Shown here: positions 16,723 to 25,008 of the stretch, piece by piece
Numbering within the stretch: the stretch's first letter is position 1
Layout of the letters: every line of letters begins with the position of its first letter
Assembly (NCBI RefSeq): GCF_001425445.1
Contig: NZ_LMQU01000011.1
Span: 310,326 to 374,325, forward strand
Reading direction: 5' to 3'
DNA from: Devosia sp. Leaf420
GTDB taxonomy: Bacteria; Pseudomonadota; Alphaproteobacteria; Rhizobiales; Devosiaceae
Length of the DNA: 64,000 nt
The notes under the pieces: generated by a model
Seen by the model: the letters and a program-made list of their open reading frames with translations, nothing else
The model's database searches: none
Told to the model about the DNA's origin: nothing
Made by a program: the position numbers and the translations under genes

Positions 16723-16882
16723 GCTCAAATAAAATTTGCGCTAATTAAATGTTATGGGCTGGTTTCAGCGTTGCGGAAATGGCGCCAAAACTCTATATTG
16801 TGTGCAGTTCCCCCTCAGCATTTGGCTTTTGAGGCGGAGCGGTCCGGAGGAAAACCGGCCGCGCCATCAGGAGAGTTTTATC

Positions 16883-17605
16883 ATGTCCCAGCCCCTACTC
16901 ATGCCCAAGGCGACCGCTGTTTGGCTCGTGGACAACACCGCATTGTCCTTTGACCAGATCGCTGCCTTCTGCACGCTGCATCCGCTCGAAGTGCAGGGCA
17001 TTGCCGATGGCGACGTCGCCTCGGGCATCATGGGCGTCAACCCGATCCAGAATGGTCAGTTGACCAAAGAAGAGATCGAGAAGGCCGAAGGCAACCCAAA
17101 CTATCGCCTGAAGCTGTCCGATCCAAAAGTCCGCGTTGCTGCCGTCAAGCGCAAGGGTCCGCGTTACACCCCCATCTCGCGCCGCAACGAACGCCCCAAT
17201 GCCATCAAGTGGCTGACGCGCAACCATCCCGAACTCAAGGACGCACAGATCATGCGTCTCGTGGGTACCACCAAGTCGACCATCGAATCCGTCCGTGAAA
17301 ATAGCCACTGGAATTCGGCCAATCTGACCGCCATGGACCCGGTGACTCTTGGTCTCTGCAGCCAGATCGAGCTCGACCTCGAGGTCAAGCGCGCATCCAA
17401 GGATGCCGGTGCACCGAACGAAGTCGCCGAAGGCACGACCCTTCTTACCGCCGAAGAAGCGCTCGCGCGCGCCAATGCGCGGCAGGAAGAATATGGCAGC
17501 CAGGAAGACGATGGCGAAGGCCGTCGCAATCAGGGCCACGAAGACCTCGACGCCGACTCGGTCTTTTCCAAGCTCAAATCGCTCAAGTCCAACGCCGACG
17601 AATAA
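16883..17605 (+). CDS. trcR: Cell cycle transcriptional regulator TrcR (DUF1013)
   Basis: The 240-residue protein matches the alphaproteobacterial DUF1013/TrcR family. It begins MPKATAVWLVDNTALSFDQI, contains the conserved central region GPRYTPISRRNERPNAIKWL, and has a helix-turn-helix-like segment around DAQIMRLVGTTKSTIESVRE. The acidic C-terminus is rich in Asp and Glu. TrcR homologues are linked to cell-cycle transcription control together with GcrA/CcrM/CtrA. I chose the ATG at 16883, preceded by CAGGAGAG. A strong terminator follows at 17635-17660. Proximity to rcdA and two CtrA boxes makes this a cell-cycle neighbourhood. Confidence 0.88.
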   Translation: MSQPLLMPKATAVWLVDNTALSFDQIAAFCTLHPLEVQGIADGDVASGIMGVNPIQNGQLTKEEIEKAEGNPNYRLKLSDPKVRVAAVKRKGPRYTPISRRNERPNAIKWLTRNHPELKDAQIMRLVGTTKSTIESVRENSHWNSANLTAMDPVTLGLCSQIELDLEVKRASKDAGAPNEVAEGTTLLTAEEALARANARQEEYGSQEDDGEGRRNQGHEDLDADSVFSKLKSLKSNADE

Positions 17606-17634
17606 TCGGCCCGGCCTTCAGCCCAGCTTTTCGG

Positions 17635-17660
17635 TCCCCGCCCTAGTGGCGGGGATTTTC
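17635..17660 (+). terminator. Intrinsic terminator of trcR
   Basis: CCCCGCC at 17636-17642 pairs with GGCGGGG at 17648-17654, followed by ATTTTCGTTT. It lies 30 bp after the trcR stop codon. Confidence 0.85.
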
Positions 17661-17760
17661 GTTTGAAGGTCCAAATGTCTCAAAGACCTTCACCCGGCTT
17701 GTGCTGGTGGCCGATATGCAGGCGAGCTGGATTGCCCGGACTAGCCGGGAATGAAGCGGT

Positions 17761-17940
17761 CTAGACCGCCGCTTCGTCCGCGATCTCTTCGATCGGGTTG
17801 GGTTGTTCCCACTGCATCATGATCTCGACGCTCACGAGAGCGATGAGAGCCCAGAGGGAAAAGCTGATGGCGGCGGCGAAAAACCAGCCTTTGGCACGGT
17901 ATGTCATGAGTACCAGTGTCGGGCCCAAAAGTTGCACCAT
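17761..17940 (-). CDS. Small two-helix membrane protein
   Basis: A 59-residue hypothetical protein with two hydrophobic segments (MVQLLGPTLVLMTY and FFAAAISFSLWALIALVSVE) and an acidic tail (NPIEEIADEAAV). I chose the ATG at 17940. The frame is open up to 17988 but would then begin inside the promoter region of the divergent TauE-like gene. I recognise no family. The start spacing to the divergent gene leaves about 100 bp for shared regulation. Confidence 0.5.
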   Translation of the reverse strand: MVQLLGPTLVLMTYRAKGWFFAAAISFSLWALIALVSVEIMMQWEQPNPIEEIADEAAV

Positions 17941-18041
17941 GATTACCGCGCCGCCCCCTCGCGCGAATGTGTGTGGAGCAATTGACAAAGCTGTCGCTTG
18001 GGAGTGGGGATAGAACCTCTTCCCGCCGGATTCGCCTTTCC

Positions 18042-18800
18042 ATGATCGACCCCGTTTTCGTCACTGTCGCCGTCATCGCGGTGCTGATTGTTGGCCTGTC
18101 CAAAGCCGGGCTCCTCGGTGGCCTCGGCGTCGTCGGCGTGCCGCTCCTGGCGCTGGTCATGCCGGCGCGCGACGCTGCGGGCATGATGCTGCCGGTGCTG
18201 CTCTGCATGGACGCCGTTGCGGTCTGGATGTATCGCAAGGAATTCGACCGCAATATCTTGAAGATTATGTTGCCCGGCGCCGCAATCGGCACCCTGCTTG
18301 GCTGGGCGCTCTGGGCCTTTGTCAGCGATGCGGTCGTGCTGCTGATGGTGGGCGTTGTTACACTGCTCTTCGTCATCGACGCAGTGTTCCCGATCCGCAA
18401 AAAGCTCGAAGGCCTGCCACCCTCAAAGCCTTGGGGGACCTTCTGGGGCGGCGTCGCCGGCTTTACGAGCTTCATTTCCCACACCGGTGGCCCGCCGTTT
18501 CAGATTTACGTCCTGCCGCGCAAACTCCCGCCCTTGGTGTATTCCGGCACGACGGCGGTGTTCTTTGCCATCGTCAATACCGCCAAGCTCATCCCCTACT
18601 TTTTCCTTGGCCAGCTCAACGTCCACAACCTGACGCTCTCGGCCGCTCTCGCACCCGTGGGGGTTATCGGGGTTTTCCTCGGCATCTATCTCGTCCGCCG
18701 CATCTCGATGAAACTCTTCTATCGCATCGCCTATTGGCTGGTGTTCCTGCTTGCCCTGCAACTGATCTGGGACGGCACCAATCGGCTTCTGGCGGGCTGA
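18042..18800 (+). CDS. Sulfite exporter TauE/SafE family permease
   Basis: The 252-residue integral membrane protein has about eight predicted helices and the TSUP/TauE family features. These include the N-terminal repeat LSKAGLLGGLGVVGVPLLAL and the second repeat GGVAGFTSFISHTGGPPFQIY. The family exports or imports sulfonates, sulfite or related organic anions; the actual substrate is unknown. The start is the ATG at 18042 (MIDPVFVTVA). It is followed 65 bp later by pepF on the same strand. Confidence 0.88.
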   Translation: MIDPVFVTVAVIAVLIVGLSKAGLLGGLGVVGVPLLALVMPARDAAGMMLPVLLCMDAVAVWMYRKEFDRNILKIMLPGAAIGTLLGWALWAFVSDAVVLLMVGVVTLLFVIDAVFPIRKKLEGLPPSKPWGTFWGGVAGFTSFISHTGGPPFQIYVLPRKLPPLVYSGTTAVFFAIVNTAKLIPYFFLGQLNVHNLTLSAALAPVGVIGVFLGIYLVRRISMKLFYRIAYWLVFLLALQLIWDGTNRLLAG

Positions 18801-18865
18801 CCTTCACAGCCCCGACCAAGCTCGCTAAGGTCCGCCCCAAATAAAAGCTTCGGAGTCGAGTTCGC

Positions 18866-20668
18866 ATGAGCGCTGCTGCCCAAAAAGGCCACAACCAGTT
18901 TGGCAATCTCCCGGTTTGGGACCTCAACGATCTCTATCCCGGCAAGGACAGCGCCGAATTCAAGGCAGCGCTCGAAGAAGCAAAGACGCTCGCCGCCAAA
19001 TTCGAGGCCGACTACAAGAGCAAGCTCGCCGACCTCACCGCTTCTGGCGGGTTGATCAAGGCGATCAAGGATAGCGAAGTTCTGGGTGACCTCACCGGCC
19101 GCATTGGATCTTTCTCGTTCCTCCAATATGCGCAGCGCTCGACCGATCCTGATCGCGCCAAGTTCATGGGTGATACCAACGAGGCGCTGACGAACCTGTC
19201 GACCCGCGTCCTCTTCTTCGAACTCGAACTCAACCGCATCGACGATGCAACGCTCGACGCCGCCCTGGCCGCCGATCCCGAACTTGGCCGCTACAAGACC
19301 TGGTTTGCCGAACTGCGCAAAGCCAAGCCCTACCAGCTCGACGACAAGCTCGAAGAGCTGTTCCACGACAAATCCGTCACCGGCTTTTCCGCCTGGAACC
19401 GCCTCTTTGACGAAACCATGTCGAGCCTTGAATTCGAGATCGATGGCGAAACGCTCAATCTTGAATCAACGCTCAACCTGCTCTCCGACCGCGACGAGAC
19501 CAAGCGCGAAGCCGGCTTCAAAGCCCTCGCCAAAACCTTTAAGGCCAACGGCCGCCTTTTCACCCACATCACCAATGTCCTCGCCAAGGACAAGGAAATC
19601 TCCGACCGCTGGCGCGGCTATGAAGACATTGCTGACAGCCGCCACATGGCCAATTCGGTCGAGCGCGAAGTCGTCGACGCGCTCCAGGCCGCTGTCGAGG
19701 CCGCCTATCCGCGTCTGTCGCATCGCTATTACAAGATGAAGGCAAAATGGTTCGGCAAGGACAAGCTCAATGCCTGGGACCGCAATGCTCCGCTACCGAC
19801 GAGCGACGAGCGCATCTGGGACTGGGACACGGCTGTCTCGACCGTCCTCGACGCCTATGGCCGCTTCTCGCCCGATCTCGCCGAAGTCGCAAAGCCCTTC
19901 TTCAATTCGGGCTGGATCGACGCGCCAACCGGCAATGGCAAGCTCTCGGGCGCCTTCGCGCACCCCACCGTGCCAAGCGCCCATCCCTATCTCATGCTCA
20001 ATTATCTCGGCCGCACCCGCGATATCATGACGCTCGCCCATGAACTGGGCCACGGCGTCCACCAGCGGCTTGCCGCAGCACAAGGCCCGATCCTTGCCAA
20101 TACCCCGCTGACCCTGGCTGAAACCGCCTCGGTCTTTGGCGAAATGCTGACCTTCCGCGCGCTCCTCGACAAGACCACGGACAAGCAGCAGCGCTTCGCG
20201 CTCCTCTCCTCCAAGGTGGAGGACATGCTCAACACCGTCGTGCGCCAGATCGCCTTCTATACCTTTGAGCGCCGTGTCCACACCGCCCGCCGCCAGGGCG
20301 AGCTGCGCACCGAGGAAATCAACCAGATCTGGCTCGACGTCCAGTCAGAATCCTTGGGCGATGCGATCATCCAGAATGAAGGCTACGACATCTTCTGGAC
20401 CTATATTCCGCACTTCATTCACTCGCCCTTTTATGTCTACGCCTACGCATTCGGCGATTGCCTTGTGAACTCGCTCTACGCACAGTATGAGAAATCGAGT
20501 GAGGGCTTTGCGGAGCGCTATTTCGAGCTCCTCAAGGCTGGGGGAAGCAAGCATCATTCCGAACTTTTGGCGCCTTTCGGGCTCGATGCCAAAGACCCCA
20601 ATTTCTGGACGCTCGGCCTTTCCATGATCGAAGGGCTGATTGACGAGCTTGAGGCAAATTCGCCCTAA
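18866..20668 (+). CDS. pepF: Oligoendopeptidase F (M3 metallopeptidase)
   Basis: The 600-residue protein is a cytoplasmic zinc oligopeptidase of the M3B/PepF family. The zinc motif HELGH is at residues 392-396 within TLAHELGHGVHQRL, and the downstream Glu ligand is in TLAETASVFGEM. The N-terminal helical domain (NQFGNLPVWDLNDLYPGKDS) is typical. It cleaves peptides of roughly 6-20 residues. The gene ends 37 bp before the small cytochrome oxidase subunit. Confidence 0.95.
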   Translation: MSAAAQKGHNQFGNLPVWDLNDLYPGKDSAEFKAALEEAKTLAAKFEADYKSKLADLTASGGLIKAIKDSEVLGDLTGRIGSFSFLQYAQRSTDPDRAKFMGDTNEALTNLSTRVLFFELELNRIDDATLDAALAADPELGRYKTWFAELRKAKPYQLDDKLEELFHDKSVTGFSAWNRLFDETMSSLEFEIDGETLNLESTLNLLSDRDETKREAGFKALAKTFKANGRLFTHITNVLAKDKEISDRWRGYEDIADSRHMANSVEREVVDALQAAVEAAYPRLSHRYYKMKAKWFGKDKLNAWDRNAPLPTSDERIWDWDTAVSTVLDAYGRFSPDLAEVAKPFFNSGWIDAPTGNGKLSGAFAHPTVPSAHPYLMLNYLGRTRDIMTLAHELGHGVHQRLAAAQGPILANTPLTLAETASVFGEMLTFRALLDKTTDKQQRFALLSSKVEDMLNTVVRQIAFYTFERRVHTARRQGELRTEEINQIWLDVQSESLGDAIIQNEGYDIFWTYIPHFIHSPFYVYAYAFGDCLVNSLYAQYEKSSEGFAERYFELLKAGGSKHHSELLAPFGLDAKDPNFWTLGLSMIEGLIDELEANSP

Positions 20669-20705
20669 GCTCTGCACCTATAAACGACGCTATTTCGAGG
20701 AATAC

Positions 20706-20876
20706 ATGGCCACCAATCACCACCACCCCGAGCATCACTCGCAGCCCGTCCTGGAATCGGCGATGGATTATGTCGAACACGAGAAGACCTATAATGGCTT
20801 CATCGTCTCGGTGAAGTGGTCCATTTATCTGCTGGCTGCCCTTCTGATCATCCTCTTCTTCGTGATCCGCCCCTAA
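20706..20876 (+). CDS. aa3-type cytochrome c oxidase subunit IV
   Basis: A 56-residue protein with a His-rich N-terminus, the segment MDYVEHEKTYNGFI and one transmembrane helix (YLLAALLIILFFVIRP). This is the pattern of the alphaproteobacterial small subunit IV of aa3 oxidase (COX4_pro_2 type). It sits 62 bp upstream of pntAA, a common arrangement in rhizobia, and is separate from the other oxidase subunit genes. Confidence 0.85.
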   Translation: MATNHHHPEHHSQPVLESAMDYVEHEKTYNGFIVSVKWSIYLLAALLIILFFVIRP

Positions 20877-20938
20877 AGGGGTTTCAGTCAGCAGGCCATG
20901 GAATTGCCTGCCCGCCTGGCAGGCGGGAGGAGATTTTC

Positions 20939-22435
20939 ATGAAACTTGCGATCCTGCGGGAAACGGCGACAGGCGAGAGCCGCGTCGCCGCGACGCCAGA
21001 GACCGTCGCCAAACTGATCGGGCTCGGTGCCAATGTGAGCATCGAGACCGGCGCGGGCCAAAAATCCCGCATCAGCGACGATCAATATGCTCAAGCCGGC
21101 GCGGCGGTAGCCGCATCGGCGAAAGAAGCCGTCTGGCAGGCCGACTTGATCCTTGCAGTGCGCCGCCCAGCGGCCGCAGCTCTCGCTGGAGCCAATCCCG
21201 GCGCACTTCTGATCGCCAGCCTCGACCCCTACGGCAATGAGGCCGAGATCGCATCCCTTGCCGGGGCCGGCGTTACCGCCATCGCCATGGAGTTCATGCC
21301 GCGCATCACCCGCGCGCAAGTCATGGATATCCTCTCCTCCCAGGCCAATCTCGCCGGTTATCAGGCCGTCATCGAAGCCGCCGCGCATTTCGAGCGCGCT
21401 TTGCCGATGATGATGACCGCCGCCGGAACGGTTCGCCCTGCCAAGGCCTTTGTCATGGGCGCCGGCGTTGCCGGGCTTCAGGCCATCGCGACGGCGCGCC
21501 GTCTCGGCGCCGTGGTATCAGCGACCGACGTCCGCGCTGCCGCCGCCGAACAGGTCGGCTCGCTCGGTGCAAAATTCATCATGACCGATGCGCTCAAAGA
21601 CGCCTCCGGCACCGGCGGCTATGCGCGCGAGCTGACGCTCGCTGAAAGCCAGGCTCAGGCCGAACTCGTCGCCGGCCATATCGCCAAGCAAGATATCGTC
21701 ATCACTACCGCGCTCATTCCCGGCCGTCCGGCGCCAAAGCTGGTCACTGCCGCGATGGTCGAAAGCATGGCGCCCGGTTCGGTCATCGTCGATCTCGCCG
21801 CCGAGCGTGGCGGCAATGTTGAACTCACCCGTGCTGACGAGATCGTCGAGCATAGTGGCGTGACAATCCTCGGCTTCACCAATCTCGCGAGCCGCATTCC
21901 GACGACCGCCAGCCAGCTCTATGCTAAAAATCTCCTCTCCTTCATCGAAACCTTGATCGACAAGACGGAGAAAAAACTCGCGATCAACTGGGACGACGAA
22001 CTGGTCAAGGCGACGGTCCTGACCCGCGATGGCGCCGTGGTGCATCCCAATTTTGCAACCACAGTCACAGCAACATCTGCCGTCTCCGCTGAACCGGTCG
22101 CCGTAGCCGCGCCGGAACCAAAAACGCCAAGCCGGAAACTGGTGGCCAAGGATGCGCCGATCAAAGCCGGCGCGCCACGCAAGCCGGCGGTAGCAAAAGC
22201 CAAGCCCGTTGCCTTGCTGGCTGACGAGCCCGTGGCAAATCCTGCCCCGCGCAAAAAGGCGGCGGCAACAATCGCACCTGAAGCCATTGCCCCTGCAGGC
22301 TCGCGCCCCGCTGCCAAGAAAGCCGTCGCCCGCAAGGCCGCCGCAGTTGCTTTGACACCCGATGCGGCCAATCCCGCGCCCAAGAAAAAGCCCGCCACAA
22401 GGCGGCCCATCGTCAAGCCGGAGGGTGAGCTCTAA
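20939..22435 (+). CDS. pntAA: NAD(P) transhydrogenase subunit alpha part 1, with long basic tail
   Basis: Residues 1 to about 375 are the NAD-binding domain I of proton-translocating transhydrogenase: MKLAILRETATGESRVAATPETV, the Rossmann motif VMGAGVAGLQAIATARRLGA, and TALIPGRPAPKLV. This domain passes hydride from NADH to NADP in domain III of PntB. The protein is 498 residues, about 120 longer than usual. The extra C-terminal part is a low-complexity Ala/Lys/Pro-rich tail (repeated blocks like PAAKKAVARKAAA and APKKKPATRR). The stop codon TAA abuts the ATG of pntAB. Confidence 0.93.
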   Translation: MKLAILRETATGESRVAATPETVAKLIGLGANVSIETGAGQKSRISDDQYAQAGAAVAASAKEAVWQADLILAVRRPAAAALAGANPGALLIASLDPYGNEAEIASLAGAGVTAIAMEFMPRITRAQVMDILSSQANLAGYQAVIEAAAHFERALPMMMTAAGTVRPAKAFVMGAGVAGLQAIATARRLGAVVSATDVRAAAAEQVGSLGAKFIMTDALKDASGTGGYARELTLAESQAQAELVAGHIAKQDIVITTALIPGRPAPKLVTAAMVESMAPGSVIVDLAAERGGNVELTRADEIVEHSGVTILGFTNLASRIPTTASQLYAKNLLSFIETLIDKTEKKLAINWDDELVKATVLTRDGAVVHPNFATTVTATSAVSAEPVAVAAPEPKTPSRKLVAKDAPIKAGAPRKPAVAKAKPVALLADEPVANPAPRKKAAATIAPEAIAPAGSRPAAKKAVARKAAAVALTPDAANPAPKKKPATRRPIVKPEGEL

Positions 22436-22798
22436 ATGGAAACGACTGCAGGCACGATCGCTGACACCACCACCGCTATCGCCCATGGGGCGCTCGGCGG
22501 CGCCATCGACCCCTTCACCTTCCGCCTCGCCATTTTCGTCCTCGCCATCTTTGTGGGCTATTTCGTCGTCTGGAGCGTCACCCCGGCGCTGCACACGCCG
22601 CTCATGAGCGTCACCAATGCCATTTCCTCGGTGATCGTCGTCGGCGCTTTGCTCGCCGTCGGCGTGCATCTCGCGACGGACGCAAGCTGGGTCAGCAAAC
22701 TCTTCGGCTTCATCGCGCTGGTCTTTGCCAGTGTGAACATCTTTGGCGGTTTCCTCGTCACCCAGCGCATGCTGGCGATGTATAAGAAGAAGGGCTGA
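22436..22798 (+). CDS. pntAB: NAD(P) transhydrogenase subunit alpha part 2
   Basis: The 120-residue protein carries the four-helix-bundle part of the transhydrogenase membrane domain that is split off as a separate subunit in alphaproteobacteria. Three or four hydrophobic helices are visible: [58 protein letters not shown]. It lies directly between pntAA (no gap) and pntB (5-bp gap). Confidence 0.93.
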   Translation: METTAGTIADTTTAIAHGALGGAIDPFTFRLAIFVLAIFVGYFVVWSVTPALHTPLMSVTNAISSVIVVGALLAVGVHLATDASWVSKLFGFIALVFASVNIFGGFLVTQRMLAMYKKKG

Positions 22799-22803
22799 AG
22801 GTC

Positions 22804-24234
22804 ATGATCGACGCCAATATCGCCGCCATCTTCTATCTCGTCTCCGGCGTGCTTTTCATCCTCGCGCTGCGCGGCCTGTCGAGCCCCTCGTCCGCCCGCC
22901 AGGGCAATCTCTATGGCATGGTTGGCATGGCCATCGCCGTCGTCACGACCCTCCTAGTCGCTGCGCCCAGCGATTGGGTCAGCTGGCTCCTCATCATCGT
23001 GGGCCTTGGCCTCGGTGGCGGCATCGGCGCCTATATCGCGCGCGAAGTGAAGATGACCGACATGCCCCAGCTTGTCGCCGCCTTCCACTCGCTCGTCGGC
23101 CTCGCCGCCGTTTTCGTCGCCGCTGCCGCGCTTTATGCGCCAGAAGCCTTTAGTATCGTGGACATCGATCCGCTGACCGGCCTCGCCATCGGCACCATCC
23201 ACGCCCAGGCGCTCATCGAAATGTCGATCGGCGTTGCCATCGGCGCCTTCACCTTCACCGGCTCCGTCATCGCCTTCGCCAAACTCAATGGCAATATGAG
23301 CGGCAAGCCGATCATTCTGCCCGCGCGTCATCTCATCCACATCGTCCTCGCCATAGTGCTGCTGGCGCTTGTCTGGGCCTTTACCGTCACGGCTAATCCC
23401 GCGCTCTTCTGGCTGATTACCCTGCTCGCCCTCGTTCTCGGCGGGTTGATGATCATCCCGATCGGCGGCGCCGACATGCCCGTCGTCGTCTCCATGCTCA
23501 ATTCCTATTCCGGCTGGGCCGCCGCGGGCATCGGTTTTACCCTTGGCAATACCGCGCTCATCATCACCGGCGCATTGGTCGGCTCATCCGGCGCCATCCT
23601 CTCCTACATCATGTGCAAGGCGATGAACCGCAGCTTCATCTCGGTCATCCTCGGCGGTTTTGGGGGCGATAGCGCCGCTGCTACCAGTGGGGCCGAAGAA
23701 GATCGCCCGGTCAAACAGGGTGCTGCCGAAGACGCGGCCTTCCTGATGAAAAATGCGGGCAAAGTCATCATCGTCCCCGGCTATGGCATGGCCGTCGCCC
23801 AGGCCCAGCACGCCTTGCGCGAAATGGCGGACCTTCTCAAAGCCGCAGGCGTCGAAGTCAAATACGCCATCCACCCCGTCGCCGGTCGCATGCCCGGCCA
23901 CATGAACGTGCTGCTCGCCGAAGCCAACGTCCCCTATGACGAAGTTTTCGAACTCGAAGACATCAACTCTGAATTCGCCCAGAGCGACGTCGCCTTCGTC
24001 ATCGGCGCCAATGACGTCACCAACCCAGCCGCCAAGACCGACAAGACCTCACCGATCTTCGGCATGCCTGTGCTCAATGTCGAAGATGCCGGCACCGTGC
24101 TCTTTATCAAGCGCGGCATGGCCGCCGGCTATGCCGGCGTCCAGAATGAACTGTTCTTCCGCGACAATACCATGATGCTTTTCGGCGACGCCAAGAAGGT
24201 CACGGAAGATATCGTCAAGGGACTGAGGCACTGA
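22804..24234 (+). CDS. pntB: NAD(P) transhydrogenase subunit beta
   Basis: The 476-residue protein combines about nine membrane helices (residues 1-265) with the NADP-binding domain III. That domain includes VIIVPGYGMAVAQAQHALRE, the segment HPVAGRMPGHMNVLLAEA and the typical VIGANDVTNPAAKTD and GMPVLNVEDAGTVLFIKRGM motifs. With PntAA and PntAB it forms the proton-translocating NADP reductase that supplies NADPH. The operon ends before the palindromic repeat at 24271. Confidence 0.96.
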   Translation: MIDANIAAIFYLVSGVLFILALRGLSSPSSARQGNLYGMVGMAIAVVTTLLVAAPSDWVSWLLIIVGLGLGGGIGAYIAREVKMTDMPQLVAAFHSLVGLAAVFVAAAALYAPEAFSIVDIDPLTGLAIGTIHAQALIEMSIGVAIGAFTFTGSVIAFAKLNGNMSGKPIILPARHLIHIVLAIVLLALVWAFTVTANPALFWLITLLALVLGGLMIIPIGGADMPVVVSMLNSYSGWAAAGIGFTLGNTALIITGALVGSSGAILSYIMCKAMNRSFISVILGGFGGDSAAATSGAEEDRPVKQGAAEDAAFLMKNAGKVIIVPGYGMAVAQAQHALREMADLLKAAGVEVKYAIHPVAGRMPGHMNVLLAEANVPYDEVFELEDINSEFAQSDVAFVIGANDVTNPAAKTDKTSPIFGMPVLNVEDAGTVLFIKRGMAAGYAGVQNELFFRDNTMMLFGDAKKVTEDIVKGLRH

Positions 24235-24270
24235 CCCGGTAGGTCACCTGCACTTCCCCAGCGCTCGATT

Positions 24271-24340
24271 GTCACCCCGGCGAAGGCAGAGGGCCCATCC
24301 CCAGATCTTAAGATGGATCCCGGCTCAAGGCCGGGATGAC
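24271..24340. repeat. Palindromic intergenic repeat, family A copy 2
   Basis: Same two-hairpin structure as at 4068-4135, in the opposite orientation (GTCACCCCGGCGAAGG first, GGCCGGGATGAC last) with core ATCTTAAGATGGAT. It fills the gap between convergent pntB and exoD. Confidence 0.85.
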
Positions 24341-24362
24341 ATCTGGCGGGATTGATTGCTTC

Positions 24363-24944
24363 TCAGGTCAATAAGGCCAAGGCGATCGTCACTGCCCCTC
24401 CCACAAGCCCCATCCAGGCCAGCGCCAAAAACCCATCGCGCGCGGTAATCGCCAGCGCATAGACCGCGATGATCGTCGCCGCCCAGGTCGAGGTAAACGG
24501 GATAAATTCCAAGAGCGGCATGATCATGCCGACGAGCACGCAGACCACCGCCCCGATCCGCCGCATCGGCATGGAGGTCAGCACCTTGGCCCGACGCTTG
24601 ACGACACCATCGACCTTGCGGCTCACCGGCCGCAGAAACTTCAAGAGCTTTTCAGCATGCTTGGCCGAAATGCACCGCTCGCGCAGCCACTTTGGCAGCC
24701 AGATCCGATCGCGCCCGAGAACGATTTGCCCGGCAACGAGGATAGTATTGAGGCCGATCATCGTCGGCAGACCCGGGATGATGCTGAGCGGAGAAATGAC
24801 GATCAGCGCCGGAATGAGCAGCATCGGCCCGGCCGCGCGTTGACCGGCGATCTCCTGGATGAGGCCGATCGAAACGGCCTCACCTGCCTTTGCTCGCTCA
24901 TCCACCTTTCGCACAAGGCGGCCGAGTGTGCCCTCTTCGCTCAT
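24363..24944 (-). CDS. exoD: ExoD family membrane protein
   Basis: The 193-residue protein has the ExoD family pattern: a short polar N-terminus, a first hydrophobic region (LLIPALIVISPLSIIPGLPT), a basic cytoplasmic stretch (RPVSRKVDGVVKRRAK), and two further membrane segments. ExoD was first found through exopolysaccharide and nodule-invasion defects in Sinorhizobium; its biochemical function is unknown. I chose the ATG at 24944 (MSEEGTLGRL). Confidence 0.85.
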   Translation of the reverse strand: MSEEGTLGRLVRKVDERAKAGEAVSIGLIQEIAGQRAAGPMLLIPALIVISPLSIIPGLPTMIGLNTILVAGQIVLGRDRIWLPKWLRERCISAKHAEKLLKFLRPVSRKVDGVVKRRAKVLTSMPMRRIGAVVCVLVGMIMPLLEFIPFTSTWAATIIAVYALAITARDGFLALAWMGLVGGAVTIALALLT

Positions 24945-24972
24945 CGTCCCACCCTTTCCCTTTGAAAGGGGC

Positions 24973-24996
24973 AACGCCGCACAGGAATGCGGCGTT
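24973..24996 (-). terminator. Hairpin after the PreP-like gene
   Basis: AACGCCGC and GCGGCGTT form an 8-bp stem with an 8-base loop, 12 bp after the stop codon of the protease gene on the minus strand. The following T-run is poor (GCCCCTTTC), so it is a weak terminator or an mRNA-stabilising hairpin upstream of exoD. Confidence 0.45.
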
Positions 24997-25008
24997 CCGG
25001 GTAGCGCT

